DNA of 53,298 bases from NCBI GenBank assembly GCA_002084435.1, contig NBLG01000003.1:1-53298 (forward strand). Reading direction: 5' to 3'. Made by a program: the position numbers and the translations under genes. Below, piece by piece: positions 44,749 through 53,285 of the stretch (position 1 is the first letter of the stretch; each line of letters begins with the position of its first letter). The notes under the pieces are model-generated. The model did not search any database. It was not told where the DNA came from and saw only the letters and a list, made by a program, of their open reading frames with translations. This stretch comes from Tenericutes bacterium 4572_104. Its GTDB lineage: Bacteria > Bacillota_I > Bacilli_A > Izemoplasmatales > UBA5603.

Positions 44749-44777
44749 ATTATAGCAAAAAACGCTTTCATTTGTTA
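44749..44777 (-). promoter_or_regulatory. malF operon promoter with cre site in the spacer
   Basis: Extended -10 TGCTATAAT (44757-44749), weak -35 TAACAA (44777-44772). Between them TGAAAGCGTTTTTT (44770-44757) matches the cre consensus TGWAANCGNTNWCA except near its end, a position expected to give repression by CcpA. Confidence 0.6.
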
Positions 44778-45376
44778 CGGTCTAAATACCAATTATTTGA
44801 TAATAATCAATGATATTTTTGTTACTTATAACTATAATAATGCTAAATACTTCTTTAAATTAAGAATTGAAATAGAATCAATATTTAAAAATGGTTGTAA
44901 ATAAACAACCTAAGTAAGCAAGTAAATAAAATTCATAAAAACAAAAATTAAAATCGATTGATATTGATTTTTTTTATAATACACATATAAAAATTTATAT
45001 AAATTATATTTTGAATTATACAATAAATTAATTAGTTTTACCACGGGATTCAAGAATTATTATAGAAAAACGGCCAAAAGATATACTAATTTAAAACTCA
45101 AAAAAGAAGAGAAAACTAATGCGAATCAATAAAACAAATAATATAAAAATTAAAAGAAAAACAATTAGTATCATACTGTTTTGACAAGAAATTAATTGGG
45201 AAGCTAGTAAAATATTACTACTTTGTTAAAAATTAATTTAATAATATACAATATTTATAATGATAAACCATACTTATATAAGATTATAAGTGCAATTTAT
45301 TACCTTAATTATATTTTTTATTTGTTATAGCTAACATATACAAATTTATTGTTTTTTTATACAATATTAATAAGGA
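44778..45376. other. Divergent intergenic region of about 600 bases without a gene
   Basis: Very AT-rich, between the malF operon and the GH13_18 gene. It contains a short inverted repeat, GGTTGT-AAATAA-ACAACC (44893-44910), another, TGTTA-TAGC-TAACA near 45324, and a lone TTGACA (45181). Only tiny lysine/asparagine-rich frames occur, such as one of about 21 codons near 45119. A decayed gene is possible, but nothing is recognisable. Confidence 0.45.
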
Positions 45377-45385
45377 GTGATAACC

Positions 45386-47029
45386 TTGTTAAAATACTTA
45401 CAAGAAATTTATGGAATTGATTCTTCTTATGTTTATGATGAAATAGAAAAATTAAAATTAAAATATAATTCTAATGAAACATTAAAAGAACTTGATGAAA
45501 AAGATATAATGCTAATTACATATGGAGATTCAATTAAAGGAAAAGATAAACCGCTTAAATTACTTAATAAATTTTTAAGCGAGAACGTTGGTGATTTAAT
45601 TAATATTGTACATATATTACCAATGTTTCCTTATTCATCTGATGATGGATTTAGTGTAGTTAATTATTTGAAAATCGATAAAAAATTAGGCTCTTGGGAA
45701 GATATTAAAACTCTTTCAAAATCATATAAATTAATGTTTGACGCTGTAATAAACCATATTTCAGCTTCTTCTGATTGGTTTAAAGGTTATTGTAATGGTG
45801 AAGAAGAGTATAAAAATTTTTTTATAGAATGCTTTGATGATATTGATTATAAAGACGTTGTAAGGCCTAGGAATCTACCATTATATTATAGATACAAAAC
45901 TCGTTCAGGTGATAAAAACTTATGGGCAACTTTTTCTAGTGATCAACTAGATTTAAACTATTCAAATCCAAAAGTGTTTATAAAAGTGTTGGAAGTATTA
46001 TTAGAGTATGCTAAAAATGGTGCTAATTTTATCAGATTAGACGCTGTGGGTTTTTTATGGAAAGAAGTTGGTACTTCTTGCATTCATCATCGCAAAACTC
46101 ATTTATTAATAAAGATAATAAGAGAAGTATTAGAATCTTGTTTTCCTAATACTAGATTGATTACTGAAACAAATGTTCCACACAAAGATAATATTTCTTA
46201 TTTTGGAAATGGAGATGAAGCTCATTTAGTTTACCAATTTCCTCTACCACCTTTAACATTATTCACCTTTATTAGCGGTAATTCGTCTAAAATTACAAAA
46301 TGGGCTAAAAGCTTAGAAAAAATTAAATTATTCAATAATAATACATATTTTAATTTTCTCGCCTCTCATGATGGTATAGGCATTAGACCAGTTGAAGACA
46401 TTTTAGATGAAGATGAAATCGCATTGATGCTCAATAATACAATTAATAAAAATGGAAGAATAGGATATAGAAAAAATTCTGATGGAACAAAAAGCCCCTA
46501 TGAATTAAATATTAATTATTTGGATGCAATAGCCGATAAGAATGCTTCGGTTGATATGAAAGTTAATAAATTTATGGCTTCACAATTTATACTGCTTTCA
46601 TTACAAGGCGTTCCTGGTATTTATATACATAGTTTATTAGGCAGTCAAAATGATTATAAAGGTTTAGAGGAATCTAACATTAATAGAAGAATAAATAGAG
46701 AAAAACTAAATTATGATGATTTAATTCACAGATTAAATAATAAAGATACTATATCTAGCAAAGTATTTTATAAATATAAAGAATTGCTTAAAATAAGAAA
46801 AAATAACGCTTCTTTTTCTCCTTCAAGCAAACAAAAAGTATTGTATCTTAATAATAATGTTTTTGCGTTAATTAGAAATAACGATGCCGATGAAATTTTA
46901 TGTATTGTCAACGTTACTAATAAAGAGGTTAAAGTAAACATAGAATTTAATGGCATCGACTTAATAACCGGAAAAGATTTTAATAATAGATTAAATCCTT
47001 TCCAATATTGTTGGGTGAAAAGAGGATAA
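45386..47029 (+). CDS. GH13_18 glycoside phosphorylase, glucosylglycerate phosphorylase-like
   Basis: About 547 residues from a TTG at 45386, 8 bases after AAGGAG; an in-frame GTG at 45377 overlaps that site and is unlikely. Nucleophile Asp219 lies in FIRLDAVGFLWKEVGTSCIHH, acid/base Glu261 in ITETNVPHKDN, and a further Asp in FLASHDGIG. This is the sucrose-phosphorylase subfamily. Sucrose phosphorylases have about 490-505 residues, whereas glucosylglycerate phosphorylases (E. coli YcjM group) have about 555, so this length favours the latter. It would turn glucosylglycerate and phosphate into glucose 1-phosphate and glycerate. Glucosylglycerol or sucrose-6'-phosphate phosphorylase are alternatives. 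Confidence 0.85.
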   Translation: MLKYLQEIYGIDSSYVYDEIEKLKLKYNSNETLKELDEKDIMLITYGDSIKGKDKPLKLLNKFLSENVGDLINIVHILPMFPYSSDDGFSVVNYLKIDKKLGSWEDIKTLSKSYKLMFDAVINHISASSDWFKGYCNGEEEYKNFFIECFDDIDYKDVVRPRNLPLYYRYKTRSGDKNLWATFSSDQLDLNYSNPKVFIKVLEVLLEYAKNGANFIRLDAVGFLWKEVGTSCIHHRKTHLLIKIIREVLESCFPNTRLITETNVPHKDNISYFGNGDEAHLVYQFPLPPLTLFTFISGNSSKITKWAKSLEKIKLFNNNTYFNFLASHDGIGIRPVEDILDEDEIALMLNNTINKNGRIGYRKNSDGTKSPYELNINYLDAIADKNASVDMKVNKFMASQFILLSLQGVPGIYIHSLLGSQNDYKGLEESNINRRINREKLNYDDLIHRLNNKDTISSKVFYKYKELLKIRKNNASFSPSSKQKVLYLNNNVFALIRNNDADEILCIVNVTNKEVKVNIEFNGIDLITGKDFNNRLNPFQYCWVKRG

Positions 47030-47032
47030 AAA

Positions 47033-48286
47033 ATGAAGTTTGGATTATTGCACTTTAGAGTTTTTAAAACAGATGGTGTATCTTTAGAAATGGATAAATG
47101 GGCTTACGCCTTAAAAAATTTAGGCCATGAAGTAATATATATTTCAGGAGAAAATATTTCAAGAAAAGATCACATTTATATTGAAGAATTATTTTATAAT
47201 GCTGAATACAATAAAAAGATACATGATAATGCATTTAAAAAATTAATTGATTTTGAATCTGAAAAAAATAATGTATCATCATTAGGATTTAATTTGCCAG
47301 TTGGAATTGCTATAGGAAATATTAATAAAAAGAATATATGCAAATTTATATATCACCATCATGATTTTTATTTTGAAAGAGAAAGATATTCTTCTCCTAT
47401 ATTTGTTAGCATATCAAAGATATTAGAAACTTACTTTCCATATAATGGAGATGCAATTCATTGTACAATTAATGAAATAGCGAAAAACGAAATAAAAAAA
47501 CGAAAAGGTATAAATGCAATTGTTGTACCAAATGTGTTTGACTTTAATCAAAATCAATGGATTAAAGATGAATACAATAAAGATTTAAGAGCTAAATTAG
47601 ACATTACTGATGAAGATATAGTTTTCTTACAAGCTACTAGGATAGTTAGAAGAAAAGGAATCGAATTAGGATATTATATATTAGAAGAATTTTTAAATAT
47701 TTTAAAAACCAAAAATGGAACAGAACTTTATAACGGAAGGAAAATTTCTTCTAATACTAAAATTCATTTTGTATTAGCTGGTTTAAATGAGTATGAATAC
47801 AATTTCCATAATTTAGATGCTTTATTAAATAGAAGTGATATTGTTATACATTATATTAACAATATCATTGATCATAATAGAAAAAATATCAATAATGTGA
47901 AGATATATAGCCTTTGGGATGCATATACAATATCTGATTTTATTACTTATACAAGTATAATTGAAGGCTGGGGTAATCAATTATTAGAAGGTTTATTTGC
48001 CAAAAAACCAATGTTAGTTTATGAATATCCTGTATTCAAAAGCGATATAAAGAAATATGGATTTGACTTAATTACATTTGATGATAAATTGATTTATGAT
48101 GAAAATACCAAATTACTGAAATTAAATAATGACGCTAAAATAATTGCTGCTGAAAAAATATTTGAAATTTTATCCAACAAAAATATGTATTATAAAGTAG
48201 TTAATAAAAATTTTGATATAGCAAAAAAATATTTGTCTTATGAATCATTGACTATGATTATTTCAGAGTTAGTTAACAAATCATAA
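47033..48286 (+). CDS. GT4-family glycosyltransferase, possibly mannosylglucosylglycerate synthase-like
   Basis: A 417-residue retaining GT-B enzyme. The N-terminus is FRVFKTDGVSLEMDKWAYAL followed by HEVIYISGE, and the C-terminal half has the EX7E nucleotide-sugar motif (Glu311 and Glu319 in IIEGWGNQLLEG) plus ATRIVRRKGIELG. The N-terminal pattern resembles enzymes known to make mannosylglucosylglycerate in Thermotogales, but this is from memory and not checked. It starts 3 bases after the phosphorylase stop, so they are co-transcribed. No membrane segment is seen. It may add mannose to glucosylglycerate; another glycosyl acceptor cannot be excluded. Confidence 0.75.
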   Translation: MKFGLLHFRVFKTDGVSLEMDKWAYALKNLGHEVIYISGENISRKDHIYIEELFYNAEYNKKIHDNAFKKLIDFESEKNNVSSLGFNLPVGIAIGNINKKNICKFIYHHHDFYFERERYSSPIFVSISKILETYFPYNGDAIHCTINEIAKNEIKKRKGINAIVVPNVFDFNQNQWIKDEYNKDLRAKLDITDEDIVFLQATRIVRRKGIELGYYILEEFLNILKTKNGTELYNGRKISSNTKIHFVLAGLNEYEYNFHNLDALLNRSDIVIHYINNIIDHNRKNINNVKIYSLWDAYTISDFITYTSIIEGWGNQLLEGLFAKKPMLVYEYPVFKSDIKKYGFDLITFDDKLIYDENTKLLKLNNDAKIIAAEKIFEILSNKNMYYKVVNKNFDIAKKYLSYESLTMIISELVNKS

Positions 48287-48379
48287 AAGAATCTTATGTA
48301 ATTTGGTATATGTAACAATATTATTAAATGTATGCGCTTGATATTTGTGGCGTGTGACGTTTAAATTAAAAGAAGTATT

Positions 48380-48388
48380 TGCTATAAT
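48380..48388 (+). promoter_or_regulatory. Extended -10 promoter of the binding-protein gene
   Basis: TGCTATAAT, 33 bases before the ATG, with a poor -35 (TTTAAA) at 17 bases. It suggests that the binding protein is transcribed separately and perhaps at a higher level. Confidence 0.5.
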
Positions 48389-48421
48389 TATGATATTAAG
48401 AAATAAATAAAGGAGAGAAAA

Positions 48422-49717
48422 ATGAAAAAATTATTATTATTTGCAGTAATTGCACTTATTGCATTAAGTTTTAGTGGTTGTAATGAAGCTACAACAGCAA
48501 GTGCTGATACTACAACACAACAAGAGCATAGAACATTAGTAATATCTTCTTCTTTTGTAAGAGAAGTATATGAAAAAGAAGAATATCAAGATTATATTTT
48601 TGATGCCTTCGAAGAAGCTCATAACTGTACTATTCAATTAAACGTATATTCAGAAACTGGTGCCTTATTTGATAAGATTAAAACAGAACAAGAATCAGAT
48701 AATATTGTTACCGACTTATTAATTGCACATTATTCTGATATGGTTAACTATATTGATGGTAATGATTATGTCTTGGATTTATCAAACCTCGAAACCGAAA
48801 TGAGCGATAGAACATTTTCTGATGCGTTTAATAGTTCTACAAATCGTGGTGATTCAAGATACTTCTTCCCTATCAATACTGACTTATACCTAAGTATTGC
48901 AAATGTAGATGCGTTTAACTACTTACCAAGTGGATTAACTGAAGAAGATGTATTAGCCGGAAATTATACTTGGACTGATTTTGTTAATTGGGTTGATGGT
49001 GATCATGTAAAAACAGCTATTTTAGGTCAAGCTGCAAAAATGATTATTTATCAAATAGGCGGAATGGCATTATCTCATACTGATACTATAGAAGGAACAT
49101 TCCCAGGATTAAATACCGATGCAAATAAAAGAGCATGGTCTGATATTTTAGAAATGTACTTAAAGGGAGGAATTCACCCTGAATCTGCTAATATAGCTGA
49201 TTTATCTGGACTATTACAAAATGGATCAATCCAACTTGCTTTCACTCATATGAATCAAGTATCAACTGTTTATACTAACGCTCCCGCACAATTTAAAGTA
49301 TTCCCAGGCCCTAAAGGTGAAAGTGGAAAAGCTGGAACAATTATTGGAGGACACGGTATTGGAATCATTAAAGGTTCTGATAATGAAGATTTAGCAAGAG
49401 AATTCATTAAATGGATGACTGCACCAGAACAAATTGTTCATGCTGCTTTAGGTTCAGTACCTCCATTAGCAGAAGCAACTTCTGCTTTAGGAAATACTCC
49501 AAAAGATGAAATAATCAAAATGGGTATTGCAACTATTTCTTCTGCTAATGTTGAGGGATTACAAATGATTCCTGAATACACTGAATGGGGAGCAGTTAAA
49601 GGATGCTCAGATGCTGTATTCGCTGCAATTTTAGACGGAACAATTACAACTCAAACTGAATTGTATGCAATGTTAGATGCACAACAAGCTGCACTAGAAG
49701 CTTTGAAAGTTAATTAA
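48422..49717 (+). CDS. Sugar ABC transporter substrate-binding lipoprotein
   Basis: A 431-residue family 1 extracellular binding protein. The signal peptide KKLLLFAVIALIALSFSGC ends in a lipobox with Cys20, followed by a Thr/Ala/Gln linker. The mature part has INTDLYLSIANVDAFN, TWTDFVNWV and the closing TIIGGHGIGIIKGSDNEDLAREFIKWMTAPEQ, all typical of MalE/UgpB-type proteins. It should capture the glycoside for the divergent MalF/MalG permeases. GGAGAG precedes the start and a strong terminator follows. Its position beside the phosphorylase and glycosyltransferase ties it to the same pathway. Confidence 0.93.
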   Translation: MKKLLLFAVIALIALSFSGCNEATTASADTTTQQEHRTLVISSSFVREVYEKEEYQDYIFDAFEEAHNCTIQLNVYSETGALFDKIKTEQESDNIVTDLLIAHYSDMVNYIDGNDYVLDLSNLETEMSDRTFSDAFNSSTNRGDSRYFFPINTDLYLSIANVDAFNYLPSGLTEEDVLAGNYTWTDFVNWVDGDHVKTAILGQAAKMIIYQIGGMALSHTDTIEGTFPGLNTDANKRAWSDILEMYLKGGIHPESANIADLSGLLQNGSIQLAFTHMNQVSTVYTNAPAQFKVFPGPKGESGKAGTIIGGHGIGIIKGSDNEDLAREFIKWMTAPEQIVHAALGSVPPLAEATSALGNTPKDEIIKMGIATISSANVEGLQMIPEYTEWGAVKGCSDAVFAAILDGTITTQTELYAMLDAQQAALEALKVN

Positions 49718-49743
49718 TAAAATTCAAAATATTTGATTAAGAT

Positions 49744-49773
49744 AAAAGGCACTCCACTCAGGAGTGCCTTTTT
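49744..49773 (+). terminator. Terminator after the binding-protein gene
   Basis: AAAGGCACTCC and GGAGTGCCTTT with a 5-base loop, followed by T-run. Confidence 0.92.
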
Positions 49774-49948
49774 AATTACAAAAAACAGATTTTTAAATGA
49801 ATTCATTTTTATTAACATTAATAAATCTTAAAATTATATTATATATGTGAATTCTTAAACATGTTTGTCTTTTATTTATATATAACATAATTCTTTTTTT
49901 GTGTCTATTTAAAAGATATCGTATCATAATTTATAATTAAATAATTTT

Positions 49949-51211
49949 TTATTCTTTTAATCTAATATGATTTTTAGATTTTTTCAAAGTGTTAAAAACA
50001 GGCACTAATACAGCAGCTACAAATCCAGCAGCAAATCCATTATTATATAAATCAAAACCACCTTGAAAGTCTAAAGCAAGAGGAGTCACAAGTAAGTGAA
50101 TAAATCCAGCTATTATACCAGCTATTATACCAAACTTTCCAGCAATTGGAGCTAATCCAGTAACAAATAATACAGATAATGTTGTGCCAATAGTCCATTC
50201 ATAAGGAGTTATCTCAATTGCGATAATGGCTCCTAGCATAACGGGAATTGAATTAAATGGATGTTTACCTAAAGCCGAAAATCCTAATACTGTTAATACC
50301 GCTCCCATAACAGGTCCACTAATTTGAATATTGATAACTTTTATCAAAACTATACATAATAATCCCATAATACCAATATTTAATATCGTGGCATCTTTTC
50401 CGCCAATTTCAACAAAGTCAGTAACTAATTTTCCAGATTCTTTTAAAATCATATGGTACTTTTTTAGAACTTTAGGGTTATCAATAAAAGCTAAAATTAT
50501 AAAAATTGAAGAAAGTATCAAAATTGCTATTAATAACTGTGAATGATAAGAATTATCGACTTCAGTCCCTCTAGGAATTATTAAATTAAATGAACCTAAA
50601 ATACCAGTTATAAACATAGAAATTACACCCATAGAAAACCCAGTATTATATAAATTATATCCTTGATGAAATTTTAATGTATAAACATTAAATCCTGGTA
50701 AAATAAACCCAATTAGAATTCCAACACTAATTCCTATAACAATTCCCCAACCTAAAGGCAACCCTAAACCAAATATTAAAAAACTTACTACAGGTGAAAT
50801 ACCTGAAGATAATAATATTACTGGAATATGATCTTTATAATGTGTTTTTGTGGCTAATGTATAAAAATATACCCCTAAATACATAGGTAAAGCGTTAAAA
50901 AAGTTTTTCCCAAAAAAAGAAAATCCAGCAATTGTTAATAAACAAGCAAAAACTGAACCTGTAATTTTTACTTTAAGAAATTTTAATAATACTAAGTTAA
51001 CAAAAATAGTCACAAATACATTAAATAAAGTAGCTGCCAATCCACCAACCAATAAGTAATCTGTTAATAATACGGAAGGACTTATTAATATATTTTTGTA
51101 CCCAGCTAACATTTGATTTACAGGCTCTAATGTAAAAGCTAGAATTAATACTGTTAAAAGAATTGAAAATGTAATAATTTCTATCCTTTTTTTGTGCAAA
51201 AATATAAGCAT
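49949..51211 (-). CDS. DUF1576 membrane protein with internal duplication
   Basis: A 420-residue polytopic membrane protein (about 12-14 hydrophobic segments). The two halves are clearly related: GSVFACLLTIAGFSFFGKNFFNALP in the first and GPVMGAVLTVLGFSALGKHPFNSIP in the second, as are FHQGYNLYNTGFSMG and FQGGFDLYNNGFAAG. Function unknown; the inverted or parallel repeat design suggests a transporter. AGGAAAG precedes the start. It lies alone between the glycoside locus and the oligo-glucosidase, on the minus strand, so its substrate may or may not be a sugar. Confidence 0.85.
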   Translation of the reverse strand: MLIFLHKKRIEIITFSILLTVLILAFTLEPVNQMLAGYKNILISPSVLLTDYLLVGGLAATLFNVFVTIFVNLVLLKFLKVKITGSVFACLLTIAGFSFFGKNFFNALPMYLGVYFYTLATKTHYKDHIPVILLSSGISPVVSFLIFGLGLPLGWGIVIGISVGILIGFILPGFNVYTLKFHQGYNLYNTGFSMGVISMFITGILGSFNLIIPRGTEVDNSYHSQLLIAILILSSIFIILAFIDNPKVLKKYHMILKESGKLVTDFVEIGGKDATILNIGIMGLLCIVLIKVINIQISGPVMGAVLTVLGFSALGKHPFNSIPVMLGAIIAIEITPYEWTIGTTLSVLFVTGLAPIAGKFGIIAGIIAGFIHLLVTPLALDFQGGFDLYNNGFAAGFVAAVLVPVFNTLKKSKNHIRLKE

Positions 51212-51432
51212 ATTTAACCTTCTTTCCTAAACATAATTATAGGTATAACAGTTAATAATCAATATTATATATACTAATATATCATATTTATAAAGGGTTT
51301 TTACATATACATATGTAATTTAATCGATAAATTACTCTATGATTATAGAAAATATTCAGAAGACATTTACAACTCTTTTTGAATAAGCATATTATAACAT
51401 TGTACTAAAGATTTTAATAAAACAAATTAAAA

Positions 51433-53061
51433 TTATTTATATTTCTTTATATACACTCTTGCCTCATAAGGTTTTAAAAAATCATCATAGTTATCTTTAT
51501 AATTTGTTAATAAAAGTTTATATTCCTTATATTTTGTTATATCAAATTTATAACTTTTATCTACAAAATTACATATAATTATTAATTCATAATTATCGTC
51601 ATATCTTTTATATGAATAAATTTTTTTGTTCATAAAATCAATATCAATATAATTTCCATAAATAATTGTCCTATATTCTTTTCTTAATTTAATTATTTTT
51701 TTATAATAACTTAAAACACTTGATTCGTCATTAATTTGTTTTTTAACATTTATATCTATATAATTTGGATTCAATTTTATCCAAGGTTCTCCTTCACTAA
51801 ATCCGCCATTTGTGGTATTATCCCACTGCATTGGAGTTCTCCCATTATCTCGTGACATATTCATTATTTTTTTCATCATTCTCTTATGTGAAAACAAGAA
51901 TTTTCTACCTAGTTTATATATATTATGAGTTTCTAAATCTTTATAATCATCTAAATTAGTGAAACTAGCATTTGTCATTCCTATTTCTTGCCCTTGGTAT
52001 ATAAAAGGAGTTCCCTGTTGAAAATACAACATAGTAGCTAACATAGTGGCGGATTCATACCAATATTTTAAAGAACCAAATCTATTAATACTTCTTGGTT
52101 GATCATGATTTTCTAAATACAGGGTATTCCAACCAACGCCATTTAATTCATTTTGCCATTTACTTAATGGCTTTTTTAAATTAAAAGGTTTAAACTTTTT
52201 CATAAACCATTTAACATAGTGACAATCACTAGTCATATGATCAAATTGAAAAATCATATTGAGTTCTTTTCTTTTTGGATTAGTTAATAGTTTGGCAGTT
52301 TCAGTATCAATAAATACTGTTTCTCCTACTGTAAACATATCATATTTAGAAAATACATCTTCATTAAATTCCTTCAAGTAATCATGTAGTTTAGGTTGAT
52401 TTAGATAGTATTCCTTCCCTACAAGTATTGGCGAAAACTTACCTTTAGGATATTTATTGTTTTTAGCTATTAAATTAATAACATCACATCTAAATCCATC
52501 AACTCCTAAATCTAACCAAAACCTCATTATTTTTTTTACATCTTCTCTAACATATTTATTTTCATAATTTAAATCTGGTTGTTCTTTAGCGAATAAATGC
52601 AAATAATATTGTTTCCTATCTTCGTTATAAGTCCAAGCTTTTTGGCCAAAAAAACCTGTCCAATTTATTGGTTTATCTTCCCAATGATAATAATCTTTAT
52701 ATTTACCATCTTTTTTAATAGATCTTTTAAACCACTCATGTTCACTTGATGTGTGGTTTATTACTAAATCCATTACTAATTTAATGTCAGCTTTATGAAG
52801 TTCTTTTATTAATTTTTTTACATCTTCTAAGGTTCCAAATTCAGGATTAATATCATAATAATCAGAGATATCATATCCATTATCAACCATTGGCGATTTA
52901 TATATAGGAGAAACCCAAAGAATATCAATACCTATTTCTTTTAGATAAGGTATCTTTTCTATAATCCCAGAAACATCACCTATTCCATCACTGTTAGAAT
53001 CTTTAAAACTTCTAGGATATATTTGATAAACTACGCCTTCTTTGTACCATTTCTCTTGCAT
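51433..53061 (-). CDS. Oligo-1,6-glucosidase / alpha-glucosidase (GH13_31-type)
   Basis: About 542 residues from the ATG at 53061, which has AGAGGTAAG upstream; the frame extends to 53106 without support. The GH13 regions are VMDLVINHTS, DGFRCDVINLIAK (nucleophile Asp), TVGETVFID (acid Glu) and YLENHDQPRS. The Val after the nucleophile is the residue linked to alpha-1,6 preference, so isomalto-oligosaccharides or dextrin branches are likely substrates; trehalose-6-phosphate hydrolase is a close alternative. There is no signal peptide, so it works inside the cell. Confidence 0.93.
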   Translation of the reverse strand: MQEKWYKEGVVYQIYPRSFKDSNSDGIGDVSGIIEKIPYLKEIGIDILWVSPIYKSPMVDNGYDISDYYDINPEFGTLEDVKKLIKELHKADIKLVMDLVINHTSSEHEWFKRSIKKDGKYKDYYHWEDKPINWTGFFGQKAWTYNEDRKQYYLHLFAKEQPDLNYENKYVREDVKKIMRFWLDLGVDGFRCDVINLIAKNNKYPKGKFSPILVGKEYYLNQPKLHDYLKEFNEDVFSKYDMFTVGETVFIDTETAKLLTNPKRKELNMIFQFDHMTSDCHYVKWFMKKFKPFNLKKPLSKWQNELNGVGWNTLYLENHDQPRSINRFGSLKYWYESATMLATMLYFQQGTPFIYQGQEIGMTNASFTNLDDYKDLETHNIYKLGRKFLFSHKRMMKKIMNMSRDNGRTPMQWDNTTNGGFSEGEPWIKLNPNYIDINVKKQINDESSVLSYYKKIIKLRKEYRTIIYGNYIDIDFMNKKIYSYKRYDDNYELIIICNFVDKSYKFDITKYKEYKLLLTNYKDNYDDFLKPYEARVYIKKYK

Positions 53062-53245
53062 AAATCTTACCTCTAATATTATATTTGGATTATTATAGGA
53101 ATCCATACCATTAATAACATATAAAATGCTATCATGATTTTATTTTTTGTTCAATTGGTTATGTGAAAATATTTTAAATATAAACGCCCATATAACTAAG
53201 TTTTACTCACTAAAAAAACTAATATAAAATCTAATAATACAAATT

Positions 53246-53285
53246 AAAAGTAGACACGTTTAAAAGATTAACACAGTCTACTTTT
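53246..53285 (-). terminator. Terminator of a gene beyond the right edge
   Basis: AAAAGTAGAC and GTCTACTTTT form a 10-bp stem with a 20-base loop. On the minus strand it ends in T-rich sequence, so it probably ends a minus-strand gene outside the window. The 180 bases between it and the glucosidase hold that gene's promoter region but no clear hexamers. Confidence 0.6.

Noticed and set aside
44893..44910. Hairpin GGTTGT-AAATAA-ACAACC as a terminator
   Set aside because: No T-run on either strand and no gene ending nearby; kept only as a possible operator.
44778..45376. Replication origin in the AT-rich divergent region
   Set aside because: No DnaA-box cluster was seen and no dnaA or dnaN gene is near.
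48301..48362. cre-like TGTATGCGCTTGAT before the binding-protein gene
   Set aside because: Only a partial match; the second half of the consensus fails.
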